49,418 bases of DNA from Anaeromyces robustus (GCA_002104895.1 MCFG01000458.1:1-49418), one strand, 5' to 3'. Positions 21,180 through 35,408 are shown, numbered from the stretch's first letter. Program-made: numbers and translations. The notes: generated by a model not told the origin, from the sequence alone.

Positions 21180-22252
21180 TATTATTGATATTATTATTAT
21201 TATTGATATTATTATTATTGATATTATTATTATTGATATTATTATTATTGATATTATTATTATTGATATTATTATTATTGATATTATTATTAATATTATT
21301 ATTATTGGTATTATTATTATTGATATTATTATTATTATTGATATTATTATTATTGATATTATTATTATTGATATTATTATTATTGATATTATTATTATTG
21401 ATATTATTATTATTGATATTATTATTATTGATATTATTATTATTGACATTATTATTATTGATATTATTATTATTATTATTATTATTGATATTATTATTAT
21501 TAATATTATTATTATTGATATTATTATTATTGATATTATTATTATTATTATTATTGATATTATTATTAATATTATTATTATTGATATTATTATTGATATT
21601 ATTATTATTGATATTATTATTATTATTGATATTATTATTATTGGTATTATTATTATTGATATTATTATTATTATTGATATTATTATTATTGATATTATTA
21701 TTATTATTGATATTATTATTATTGATATTATTATTATTATTATTATTGATATTATTATTATTATTGATATTATTATTATTGATATTATTATTATTGATAT
21801 TATTTATTATTGATATTATTATTATTGTATTATTATTATTGATATTATTATTATTATTGATATTATTATTATTGGTATTATTATTATTGATATTATTATT
21901 ATTATTGATATTATTATTATTGGTATTATTATTATTGATATTATTATTATTATTATTGATATTATTATTATTGGTATTATTATTATTGATATTATTATTA
22001 TTATTGATATTATTATTATTGATATTATTATTATTATTATTGATATTATTATTATTGGTATTATTATTATTGATATTATTATTATTATTATTGATATTAT
22101 TATTATTGGTATTATTATTATTGATATTATTATTATTATTATTGATATTATTATTATTGGTATTATTATTATTGATATTATTATTATTATTGATATTATT
22201 ATTATTGATATTATTATTATTGATATTATTATTATTATTATTGATATTATTA

Positions 22253-25933
<3,681 letters not shown>

Positions 25934-25941
25934 GATACTAT

Positions 25942-26157
25942 TTATTCTAAATAATCTGGATCTTCTTCTGTATTATCAAATTCAGATGAAGATTCATAAT
26001 TATCAAAAGGAGAAATAGAATTAGAAGTTGTAGTAGTAGTAGTAGCTATATCATTATAATAATTTGGAGGTGAGGATGAAATATTTATTATTTCATTTAT
26101 ATTTTGTATAACATTAGATATTACTGATGTATTATTGTCATTATTATTATTATTGTC

Positions 26158-26229
<72 letters not shown>

Positions 26230-27183
26230 TAATAATAATTGTATTTGCCTTTCGTTTGTTGATAATTTCATTAAAAGTGTATTAATAGATTTTTTCATTT
26301 CAAAATTATCTTTTAGAACTTTATTAAAACTTTCTAATGAAATATTATCAACAGCTTGATAATGATTTTCTACATTAAATCTCGGCAAAAAAGATTCTAA
26401 TGTAAGATTTGTAGAATGATCATTATCTTTATTTTTTTGGTGGGGGTTTATATTTTTTGGCTTACCTTTTTTGTAGTAACTTGTATAGAATAATTGAAAA
26501 GATTTATAAGAATTATTAATAATATTCCCATAACCTTCAATATCATAGTTACATACAAGGCATTCCTTCAGCTCCCCAATACTTTTATCTTTGGCTCCAG
26601 GAGAAGGAAATAAAGGGGTATTTGGCATATTTAGTGTATCCTTTTCCAAGAAGAATTTGTAAGAGGCAACAACATTACCACTGACTAAGTCTTTAAAATG
26701 AATTTTGAAATTTGTATCGTTGTCGCCAGTAAGATACACTATCCCCCTTAAATTTAAGTAAATTAGGTAAGCCTTGAACCCAACCGCCGATACATATCCT
26801 TTACATTTATTACACCGGATAGTGTAATAAGTTTTAACGTTGGTCCCACTTTTGATTATCCGCTCTCTGTAGATATTCCCTTGGCATCCCCCACTGTTAC
26901 ATTTAATAGGAAACATTTCTTTCTTAGTTGTGTCAAGATCCAGAAAGAAAAAAATGTTCCTAAGCCCAGCATCCCTAATGAAGGTATCCCTTATTTTTCC
27001 ATACCTTCTTGGATCATTGAGCGGTAAGTTATAGACCTCTGGCGGCGGTATTACATTGGTTTGAAAATCCAATTTAATGGTTTTTATTGGATTTTCCTCT
27101 TCGATATTGGTAACAGAAGTATTATAGGTGTTACTACTACTGCTACCACCATTTAAATTTTCATATTCATAATCCATTTCCAT
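25942..27183 (-). CDS. LINE ORF1, zinc-binding protein
   Basis: 413 codons from ATG 27183 to a stop at 25942-25944, immediately upstream of ORF2. The N-terminal half is a well-composed domain with two Cys pairs, CNSGGC and CNKC (residues about 95-125), and further Cys in ECLVC near residue 206, suggesting zinc binding. A predicted helical segment (SLESFNKVLKDNFEMKKSIN and on, with repeated Leu) could form a coiled coil. Then comes a pure Asn run of about 25 residues and an acidic, Ser/Thr-rich tail. ORF1 proteins of LINEs bind element RNA and form ribonucleoprotein particles. The role here is inferred from position, as I recognise no named domain. It is the least AT-rich segment of the element. 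Confidence 0.8.
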
Positions 27184-27355
27184 TATGATACTGGAAAATT
27201 ATGAATTTTTACTTAATAATATTAAAACTTTAGAATAACAAATTTTTTTTTTAAGAAAAAATTATTATATAATAATAGGTTTATTATAAGAAATAAAATA
27301 TAATGAATTATTAAAACAGCTTCAATTACAATTAATGTTTAATATTATATTATAA

Positions 27356-27512
27356 AATAATTTCAAATACAATTAATTATTAATATTATAAAATAATTTC
27401 AAATACAATTAATTATTAATATTATTAAATAATTTCAAATACGATTAATTATTAATATTATTAAATAATTTCAAATACGATTAATTATTAATATTATAAA
27501 ATAATTTCAAAT
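27356..27512. repeat. 36-bp minisatellite A upstream of LINE ORF1
   Basis: About 4-5 copies of a 36-bp unit beginning ATAATTTCAAATACAATT, with A/G and A/T variants. Confidence 0.88.
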
Positions 27513-27612
27513 AGGATAAAAAATATTCCTATATAATAAATGATGCTTTAGAATTCATAATTATGTTTCAATTCCATACAATGATTAAAAATAAATTATA
27601 AATTATTACCTA

Positions 27613-27945
27613 TATTATAAATATTATTTAAACTAAATCATTTTCATATATTATAAATATTATTTAAACTAAATCATTTTCATATATTATAAATATTATT
27701 TAAACTAAATCATTTTCATATATTATAAATATCATTTAAACTAAATCATTTTCATATATTATAAATATCATTTAAACTAAATCATTTTCATATATTATAA
27801 ATATTATTTAAACTAAATCATTTTCATATATTATAAATATTATTTAAACTAAATCATATTCATATATTATAAATACTATTTAAACTAAATTATTTTCATA
27901 TATTATAAATATCATTTAAACTAAATCATATTCATATATTAATAT
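27613..27945. repeat. 36-bp minisatellite B upstream of LINE ORF1
   Basis: About 9 copies of a different 36-bp unit containing TTTAAACTAAATCATTTTCA. Position suggests it is part of the LINE 5' UTR. Confidence 0.9.
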
Positions 27946-28219
27946 AAAAAAATTTTTTTATTAATTGTATTATTATAAAATATTTTTTTATTAATAGTAT
28001 TAATATTATTTTTAAAAATTTTTAAAATTTACTTTTGAATTTCAATATATAATATAAATTATATTTATAATATATGAAAATATTTATTGTTAATATCAAT
28101 AAATATATTCAAATTTATTTGTATAATATAATAATAATATGGTATAAAAATATATTTGAATTTATAGGTATGTATGTACTGCAATTTGTGATACACAAAC
28201 AAAATAAAAGGTAGTACAA
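27946..28219. other. AT-rich non-coding DNA
   Basis: A stretch between the minisatellite and the retroposon; nothing recognisable. Confidence 0.6.
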
Positions 28220-28221
28220 TA

Positions 28222-28226
<5 letters not shown>

Positions 28227-28264
<38 letters not shown>

Positions 28265-28526
28265 GCACACAATTTGTAGGTCAACTTTATTGAATTTAAA
28301 TATTAAAATACATGAATCATAAAAAAAACACATAATGAAAAAAAATGATACTAAAAAAAATAAAAACCAGTAAAATATTATAGATAATAATAGATAATAC
28401 TGGAGGAAAAAACGAAGTATAATAATATTTAAAAACAATAAATCCATACAGCCCTTAATTCTAAATATAGAATTAAAGTAAAATTGATCTATCCTATTCC
28501 ACTAGGGTCGGAAATAGGATCGGCAT
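28227..28526 (-). mobile_element. 300-bp poly(A)-tailed retroposon (SINE or truncated LINE)
   Basis: On the minus strand the element starts near ATGCCGATCCTATTTCCGAC, contains AATAAAG close to the end, and finishes with GTGTGCCAT followed by about 35 A (poly-T on the plus strand, 28227-28261). It is flanked by the 7-bp direct repeat TATATGA at 28220-28226 and 28527-28533, the hallmark of target-primed insertion. Its last ~38 bases before the tail match 44272-44310 with one difference. There is no convincing Pol III A/B box and no RT frame, so I cannot tell a SINE from a LINE 3' end. It is unrelated to the 3' end of the LINE at 18745. Confidence 0.7.
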
Positions 28527-28574
28527 TATATGAAATGTTATATTTTCATTATATTTTAATATATTATAAAAAGT

Positions 28575-29463
28575 TTTTATAGCATCAGTCAATAATAAAT
28601 AATAATAAATAAATAATAAAAAATAAATAATAAAAATAAATAATAAATAATAAATAATAAATAAATAATAATAATAAATAATAATAAAAAATAAATAATA
28701 AAAAATAAATAATAAAAAATAAATAATAAAAAATAAATAATAATAAATAATTAGAAATAATAATAAATAATTAATAAAAAATAAATAATAATAAATAAAA
28801 AATAAATAATAAAAAATAAATAATAAAAAATAAATAATAAATAATGAATAATAATAAATAATGAATAATGAATAATAAATAATAAATAATAAAAAATAAA
28901 TAATAAAAAATAAATAATAATAAATAAAAAATAAATAATAAAAAAATAAATAATAAAAAATAAATAATAAAAAATAAATAATAAAAAATAAATAATAATA
29001 AATAATAAATAAATAAAAAATAATAAATAATAAAAAAAAATAATAAAAAATAAATAATAATAAATAAAAAATAATAAATAAATAATAATAAATAAATAAT
29101 AAATAATAAATAATAAATAATAAAAAATAAATAATAAATAATAAATAAATAAATAATAAAAAATAAATAATAAAAAATAAATAATAATAAATAAAAAATA
29201 AATAATAAAAAAATAAATAATAAAAAATAAATAATAAAAAATAAATAATAAAAAATAAATAATAATAAATAATAAATAAATAAAATATAATAAATAATAA
29301 AAAAAAATAATAAAAAATAAATAATAATAAATAAAAAATAATAAATAAATAATAATAAATAAATAATAAATAATAAATAATAAATAATAAAAAATAAATA
29401 ATAAATAATAAATAAATAATAAATAAATAAATAATGATAAAATAAATAATGATAAAAATAAAA
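28575..29463. repeat. (AATAAATAAT)-type satellite with internal 267-bp duplication
   Basis: Almost 900 bp made only of A and T (rare G), built from AAT, AAAT and AAAAAT words. A segment of about 267 bp is present twice in tandem with almost identical order of words (for example at 29029 and 29296). Apparent 200-codon frames here encode only Tyr/Phe/Leu/Ile and are artefacts. Confidence 0.85.
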
Positions 29464-29509
29464 ATTCATAAAATAATATATTTATTATATAGCCCTAATA
29501 CGTTTTCTT

Positions 29510-29574
29510 TCTATATATACATCCTAACTGAAAGTTTAATACATCCTAACCGAAGTTTAATACATCCTAACTAG
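29510..29574. repeat. Short ACATCCTAAC repeats next to a telomere-like motif
   Basis: Three 20-22 bp units of the form ACATCCTAACYGAARGTTTAAT lead into CTAGGGGTTAGG. CCTAAC is one period of the complement of the vertebrate/fungal telomere repeat. Confidence 0.5.
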
Positions 29575-30149
29575 GGGTTAGGCTTTAAATGTTATGACTT
29601 TATTCATTTCTTTTTTGTGATTTTGGGAAGTTTACATGAGTTATAAAAAAAATTACATGAGATATAATTTAAAATATTAGTATAGGAAAGTTGAATCTAG
29701 TACCGAAATACTAAATATTAAAAAATTTCATACATTAACAAATTAAGGTTTTTAAACGTTCGTACAACCTTACTTTAATGTATTCCAATTTTCTCTCTCT
29801 CTATACTATAGAATATATATATATAAAAAGTTTGGCGAAAATAGTCGAAGTTAATTACGTGATCGGCACTACAAAATGTAATACTACACGTAATTTAATA
29901 TATATAATGTACTACTTTTCCCATATAAGGAAACTCTCTTCCGAAAAAGGAATTTCTTATATATGGAAATTGTATTAGTAAATGTATAAACATATTAGAT
30001 CTATATATATAAATACATAATACATAAATACTATTTACATTAAAACATTATATATATAGTAAAAAATTTCATAAATTAATAAAATTAATAAAGTATAAGT
30101 ATATCTAATAAAGCTATTCTAATAATAAAGTATAAAATTTATCTATATG
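29575..30149 (-). repeat. LINE 3' region, copy 2, left part
   Basis: Matches 18745-19283 at about 95% by eye, starting at GGGTTAGGCTTTAAATG. It is interrupted at 30149 by the gypsy element and resumes at 35409. No ORF2 sequence follows in this copy, so it is a 5'-truncated LINE. The 66-codon plus frame inside it has no support. Confidence 0.88.
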
Positions 30150-30714
30150 TGTCAATAATATATTAATAAATATAATAAAATTAATTTTTATTTAATAATA
30201 ATTAATAATTAAAATTTAATTCAAGCCTCAAAAATAGTTTAAGAATAATTTAAATATTTTATCAATTTTATTATTAATAATTAGAATATTTTAGAAATTA
30301 TTTTATTTCTGTAAAAATAATAATTATTAATGTACTAATAATATTTTTATGCTTTTAGTAATTAATCATTTTCTATTACTAATAACTCATTTTCTATTAG
30401 TAATATTAGTTAGTTTATTTATATAGTTTAAATTTAGAAAAAAAATATAAATATGAAGAAAAATCACTTTTACATTTTTTCTTCATAAAAGAGATTATCG
30501 TCTGAATAATCCAAATTGAAGATTTAACCATAATCTTTATTAATTTATTTTTTATATCGATAGTTAGAAACAATTTATAAATTTAATTACTATTTAACTT
30601 TAATAAATAATAATATTCTTAAACTAAATTTTAAAAAAAAAAAAAAAAGAAAAAATTTATTACAAGCCACATTTAATAACTTTCAGCCTATTTCGTTTGT
30701 TTAACCTTTTGATA
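30150..30714 (+). repeat. Gypsy 5' LTR (565 bp)
   Basis: Runs from TGTCAATAAT to TTTTGATA. It has the same length as 34844-35408 and, over the parts I compared, the same sequence. Termini are TG...TA rather than the usual TG...CA. Confidence 0.95.
30446..30453 (+). promoter_or_regulatory. TATA box of the gypsy LTR
   Basis: TATAAATA, about 35 bp upstream of 30485, where the self-priming model places the RNA start. Position fits a Pol II core promoter; not tested. Confidence 0.5.
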
Positions 30715-30728
30715 ATAATCTCTTTTAT
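30715..30728 (+). promoter_or_regulatory. Self-complementary primer-binding site
   Basis: ATAATCTCTTTTAT directly follows the 5' LTR. It is a perfect 14-nt reverse complement of 30485-30498 inside the LTR. This is the arrangement of Tf1-type self-priming, where the 5' end of the element RNA folds onto the PBS and primes minus-strand synthesis instead of a tRNA. It places the RNA 5' end at about 30485. Confidence 0.75.
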
Positions 30729-30898
30729 CGCATATAACCAAGAAATACCCTGGAAGTTTTAATTACTCACCTACTCTCTTTAGCTATAATTAATCGTTTA
30801 CAAAACATGGAACGTTCATCCATCAAACAACTTTTATTCCTGCTGCTCAGCCTCAACCAGAACTAAATAATGAGACCGACCAACAAGATGATGCCGCT

Positions 30899-32539
30899 AT
30901 GGAAATCAAGGATGAAATTATTCGCCGCCCTCCTAGATTTTGTGGTGACAGAAATATGGTAGAATCCTTCATTGCTCATTGCAAGTGTAATTTCAGTAGC
31001 TATCCTACGTTCTTCTCAGACATGAAGAAAGAAGTACGATATATGATAAACAATATGGGTGGACCTGCCTATGAATGGGCTGCTAAACTATGTGAACGTT
31101 ATCCTGCCTTTCTAAGCAACTCGACAGAATTTATTAAAAGACTTCGTAACACTTTTGGAGACCCTGACTTAGATTACCACCATCAAAGTCAATTCAGAAG
31201 ACTCCGTCAACATGGTATTGGAAACGCGATCGATTACGTAAACGAATTCCGCCGTCTAGCTGTTTTCGTCGAATCAGATGAATCCTTACTTATGGACACT
31301 TTCTACCATGGTTTAGACTCAAGAGTGCAAGACCGTTTGGATAGTATCTTTCCGCTACCAGATAACTTAGATGATCTTGCCCGTTTAGCCATTCGTTTGG
31401 ACAGACATTTAGCTGCACGTACTAGCCGAAATTCACGTACATTTTCCAATCAAGCCACATCTAATACGAGTTCTAATAATAATAAATTTCGTAACAATAC
31501 ACGCAACAAGAATAATAATAACAATAACCCGCCAACTAGATGTGCTTATTGTAGACGCCTTGGACACACTGAAGATAACTGCTTTCGCCGTCAAAAGGAC
31601 TTAAGAAATCAACAACAAAATTCTTCTAATAATGTTAGCACAATTTTTTGTAAGGACCCAAAAAATAAACAACCTGGTCTGACACTTAAAGACTCTTCCA
31701 ATATGGTTAATTCAATTCCTTGTATGGACCCACAAAATGAACAATCTGGTCCAATTCTCAATTTCAATATACACCATGATAATAAAATTATTGATGCGCC
31801 ACTTTTATTCGATACTGGTGCTTGTAAGTCCTTTTTAAGTAAAAATTTTGTAGAAGAAAATAATATCAAAATAATTAAAGATGAAAACTTAAAACAAGTT
31901 AATGGTATTAATGGATCTTCCGTTGTTTTTGGAAAAACAGAACCACTAAAACTTAGCTATGAAAATCATTCTAGTGACACTACCTTTTATATTATTCAAT
32001 TAGAAAACTATGTAGGAATCATAGGTTACGATTACATATTAAATAATAAGCCACACATTTACTACATTGACGATACATTACGATTACAATTTGCTGATGA
32101 ATTATCCGAACATAATAATGTTAATTTAATTAAAGATTTTATTTCTACAGATGAATTGTATGATTCAGACGAAGAAGATTTAAATCCTAAAGAAGAAACA
32201 CAACCCAAAATTCCAGAAGAACTTATGGACATTAAAGAAGTTTTTGATGAACGTAAACCAAAGGAGCTTCCGCCACACCGCATTTACGACTGCGCCATAG
32301 ATTTAAAACCTAATACTATACCTTTCTATAGTAAAATTTATTCATTAACTGTTGAAGAAGAAGAATGTTTAAGGATTTATCTTGAAGAAAATCTTAGATA
32401 TGGTTTTATTCGACGTTCTAAATCACCTTTTGGAGCCGCAACCTTTTTTGTCCCCAAGAAAGATGGATCTCAACGTTTGGTAATTGACTACAGAAATCTA
32501 AATGACGCCACAATCAAGAATGCTATCCTTTGCCTCTGA
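30899..32539 (+). CDS. Gypsy gag-protease-RT(N), frameshifted at the 3' end
   Basis: 546 codons from ATG 30899. A retrotransposon gag domain lies at about residues 10-180 (RFCGDRNMVESFIAHC, WAAKLCERYP, FGDPD, DYVNEFRRLA). A CCHC zinc knuckle follows at 215-228 (CAYCRRLGHTEDNC). An aspartic protease has LLFDTGACKSFL (Asp305). The RT N-terminus reads PPHRIYDCAIDLKPNTIPFY, then SPFGAATFFVPKKDGSQRLV and IDYRNLND. The frame is lost near 32520 by a one-base deletion just before the YPLPLI box of the RT and stops at 32537-32539. The frame is also open and gag-like for about 35 codons upstream of 30899 without an ATG. An ATG at 30807 sits one frame off, so the true gag start may lie there with a second small lesion. 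Gag and pol appear to be one continuous frame, as in Tf1. Confidence 0.93.
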   Translation: MEIKDEIIRRPPRFCGDRNMVESFIAHCKCNFSSYPTFFSDMKKEVRYMINNMGGPAYEWAAKLCERYPAFLSNSTEFIKRLRNTFGDPDLDYHHQSQFRRLRQHGIGNAIDYVNEFRRLAVFVESDESLLMDTFYHGLDSRVQDRLDSIFPLPDNLDDLARLAIRLDRHLAARTSRNSRTFSNQATSNTSSNNNKFRNNTRNKNNNNNNPPTRCAYCRRLGHTEDNCFRRQKDLRNQQQNSSNNVSTIFCKDPKNKQPGLTLKDSSNMVNSIPCMDPQNEQSGPILNFNIHHDNKIIDAPLLFDTGACKSFLSKNFVEENNIKIIKDENLKQVNGINGSSVVFGKTEPLKLSYENHSSDTTFYIIQLENYVGIIGYDYILNNKPHIYYIDDTLRLQFADELSEHNNVNLIKDFISTDELYDSDEEDLNPKEETQPKIPEELMDIKEVFDERKPKELPPHRIYDCAIDLKPNTIPFYSKIYSLTVEEEECLRIYLEENLRYGFIRRSKSPFGAATFFVPKKDGSQRLVIDYRNLNDATIKNAILCL

Positions 32540-34164
32540 TTAGAGACTTATTAGATAGAGTTCAAGGTTGTACCGTCTTCTCTAAATTAGACCTACCAGG
32601 AGCTTATAATTTGGTTCGCATTCGTGAAGGGGATCAATACAAAACTGCCTTTCGTACCAGATACGGACACTTTGAGTACGAAGTTATGCCTTTCGGTCTT
32701 ACCAACGCCCCAGCCACATTCCAACACTTTCTTAATGATATACTCTCGGAAGTCTTAGATAAATTCGCCTTTTCCTATATTGATGACATATTAATATTTT
32801 CTAAAACTAGGGACGAACACATTACTCATGTTAAGACTGTCTTAAATATTTTATTAAAAAATGGATTATACTGTAAGTTAAAAAAATGCGAATTTTTTAA
32901 AAATCAAATCGAATTTTTAGGCTATATTATTTCTAACAATGGAATTTCTATGTGCAAGGACAAGGTCGACGCTGTTTGTAAATGGCCCATACCTAGAAAC
33001 GTCAAAGAAGTGCAACAATTCTTAGGATTAGCCAATTTTTACCGCCGCTTTATTAAGGACTTTTCTAAGATTGCTCAGCCACTTCATAAACTAATACGTA
33101 AAAACGTTCCTTTCAATTGGACTAAAGAACAAGACCAAGCCTTCGCCCTCATTAAGGAGAAATTCACGTTCGAGCCTATTCTTAGAATTCCTGACCACTC
33201 TAGACCATTTATTTTAGAAACCGATGCCAGTAATTTCGCAATTGGTGCGGTACTCTCACAGTACGACAATAATAACGTTTTACATCCCTGCGCCTTTATG
33301 TCCAAAGGGTTAAAAAATTCCGAAACAAGATATGACGTATATGATAAGGAACTTCTCGCCATTATTGCCGCCCTTAAAGAATGGAGAAATCATTTACAAG
33401 GTGCAAAATTCCCTTTTAAGATTTATTGCGACCACCGTAATCTCAAGTTTCCTAAAAGAGCCGATTTATTATCCGATCGTCAAATTCGTTGGTACGAATT
33501 CTTATCAAAATTTAATTACGAAATTGTATACAGAAATGGAGCCTCAAATAAAAAGGCAGATATTTTATCGAGACGCCCAGATTTTTTTGTTGGACTTATT
33601 ACTTCCTCTGTTAATAACTGTGATTTTTTCGATAATATTAAAAATCTTTACTCAAGCAATCCGGAAATATTAAAGATTATTGATTTAATTAAAGGTAATA
33701 ACAATAATAATAAAAATTTTGAATTAATTAACGATATTTTATATTATAACTATAGGATTTATTTGCCTAAGGAACTCCGCCATGACATTATTAATCAATA
33801 TCATTCCAATCCAGTAGCTGGACATTTTAGCAACAAGAAGACAGAAGAATTACTCGCAAGATATTATTATTGGCCAAATTTAAATGAAGATGTCGATACC
33901 TTTGTAAAAAATTGTATTCGCTGCGCCACAGCTAAAGATAAAAATCATGCGCCATACGGACTTGTTCAATTATCCGATACTCCTTCCAAACCATGGACTC
34001 ATGTTAATGTCGATTTTCTTACTGATCTTCCACCATCCTCTGGTTTCGACTCTATTATGACTGTTTCCAACCAATTTAGTAAAATGGTTCACTTTATTCC
34101 TGTTTCTGGTACTCCATCCGCCGAAGATATTGCCAATTTATTCATGAAACATATTTTCTCTTAA
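32523..34164 (+). CDS. Gypsy pol: RT palm, RNase H, integrase N-terminus, ends at a premature stop
   Basis: It continues the polyprotein one frame over. RT: FSKLDLPGAYNLVRI, PFGLTNAPATFQ, and SYIDDILIFS with the catalytic IDD (about 32776-32787), then FLGYIIS and FLGLANFYRRFI. RNase H: LETDASNFAIGAVLSQ, YDVYDKELLAIIAALKEWR, YCDHRNLK, ADILSRRPD. Integrase: the H-H-C-C zinc module (YHSNPVAGHFSNKK ... CIRC) and the first catalytic Asp in VNVDFLTDLP. A TAA at 34162-34164, where the family has a coding residue before HGLP, interrupts the core domain. A single base change from TTA would explain it. The element frame resumes directly after it. Confidence 0.95.
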
Positions 34165-34812
34165 CATGGATTACCTGCTTCTATTACATCAGATCGAGGA
34201 AGCCAATTTACCTCCCGATTTTGGAAAAAGCTTTTAGAATCATTAAATGTTAATTGCCTTTACTCGACTGCTCATCATCATCAAAGTAATGGCCAAGCGG
34301 AACGTATGAATGGTATTGTTTCCCAAGTTTTACGCTGTATTACATTTGAAAAACCAGCACTTTGGACTTATTATTTACCACTTGTTGAATTTGCAATTAA
34401 TAATTCAGTTAACTCTACTACTTCTCAATCACCATTTGAAATTGTTTATGGCTATAAACTTAATTTTGATCCTTTTGTTTCCTCCCAACATGCTTCTAAT
34501 GTTGCAGAATATACTACATTAGATTGGTCAAGCCACTTTAATAAAATTTACAATATTATTAATAAAAATAAATTAATTTACAAACAACAAGCTGATAAAA
34601 AACGCGCCACAGGCCCTGATTTTAAGGTTAATGACTATGTATGGCTGAATCTTGTTCCCTCCTCAAGAAGATCTAAAAAATTCGACTTAAGACGTTCTGG
34701 CCCCTACAAAATTATTGAAATGTTATCACCGGTCACAGCTAAACTAGAACTCCCTTCCGGTTCAAGATTCTCACCAATCGTTCACATTGAACGATTAGAA
34801 AAATTTCATTAG
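34165..34812 (+). CDS. Gypsy pol: integrase C-terminal part after the premature stop
   Basis: Same frame as the preceding piece. It has HGLPASITSDRGSQFTS with the second catalytic Asp, then HHHQSNGQAERMN with the catalytic Glu, giving the D,D-35-E pattern. A GPY/F-type module (VWLNL, SGPYKI, HIERLEKFH) closes the protein at TAG 34810-34812. No chromodomain follows. An ATG at 34306 is internal and unlikely to be a real start. Confidence 0.93.
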   Translation, partial: HGLPASITSDRGSQFTSRFWKKLLESLNVNCLYSTAHHHQSNGQAERMNGIVSQVLRCITFEKPALWTYYLPLVEFAINNSVNSTTSQSPFEIVYGYKLNFDPFVSSQHASNVAEYTTLDWSSHFNKIYNIINKNKLIYKQQADKKRATGPDFKVNDYVWLNLVPSSRRSKKFDLRRSGPYKIIEMLSPVTAKLELPSGSRFSPIVHIERLEKFH

Positions 34813-34831
34813 TCGTCTGGAATCCGACTTT

Positions 34832-34840
34832 GGAAGAGGA
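34832..34840 (+). promoter_or_regulatory. Polypurine tract of the gypsy element
   Basis: GGAAGAGGA lies 3 bp before the 3' LTR, the position of the plus-strand primer. Confidence 0.7.
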
Positions 34841-34843
34841 CCG

Positions 34844-35408
34844 TGTCAATAATATATTAATAAATATAATAAAATTAATTTTTATTTAATAATAATTAAT
34901 AATTAAAATTTAATTCAAGCCTCAAAAATAGTTTAAGAATAATTTAAATATTTTATCAATTTTATTATTAATAATTAGAATATTTTAGAAATTATTTTAT
35001 TTCTGTAAAAATAATAATTATTAATGTACTAATAATATTTTTATGCTTTTAGTAATTAATCATTTTCTATTACTAATAACTCATTTTCTATTAGTAATAT
35101 TAGTTAGTTTATTTATATAGTTTAAATTTAGAAAAAAAATATAAATATGAAGAAAAATCACTTTTACATTTTTTCTTCATAAAAGAGATTATCGTCTGAA
35201 TAATCCAAATTGAAGATTTAACCATAATCTTTATTAATTTATTTTTTATATCGATAGTTAGAAACAATTTATAAATTTAATTACTATTTAACTTTAATAA
35301 ATAATAATATTCTTAAACTAAATTTTAAAAAAAAAAAAAAAAGAAAAAATTTATTACAAGCCACATTTAATAACTTTCAGCCTATTTCGTTTGTTTAACC
35401 TTTTGATA
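34844..35408 (+). repeat. Gypsy 3' LTR (565 bp)
   Basis: Same length and apparently the same sequence as the 5' LTR. It is followed by the target duplication ATATG. Confidence 0.95.

Larger units (their letters stand above)
30150..35408 (+). mobile_element. Ty3/gypsy LTR retrotransposon, complete, nested in LINE copy 2
   Basis: 5259 bp: two LTRs of identical length (565 bp), a self-complementary primer-binding site, gag-pol (30899-34812), and a polypurine tract. The flanks carry the 5-bp target duplication ATATG (30145-30149 and 35409-35413). The undisturbed target can be read in copy 1 of the LINE 3' region (about 19283). The order protease, RT, RNase H, integrase is that of Ty3/gypsy. There is no chromodomain after the integrase. 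Two lesions (a frameshift near 32520 and a stop at 34162) make this copy non-autonomous as assembled. Confidence 0.96.

Noticed and set aside
28771-29469. 232-codon minus-strand frame of Tyr/Phe/Leu/Ile
   Set aside because: It is pure A/T satellite; the absence of stops follows from the repeat words.
29778-29978. 66-codon plus frame in LINE copy 2
   Set aside because: It lies in the non-coding 3' region, and the equivalent stretch of copy 1 does not keep the frame.
32500-32545. Programmed ribosomal frameshift in gypsy pol
   Set aside because: The shift lies inside the RT domain, not between gag and pol, with no slippery heptamer or obvious structure. A simple one-base deletion explains it.
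31609-33362. Minus-strand frames inside the gypsy gag-pol
   Set aside because: Antisense shadows of a well-supported polyprotein.
33332-33673. 113-codon plus frame within gypsy RNase H
   Set aside because: Overlaps the RNase H/integrase frame and shows no domain.
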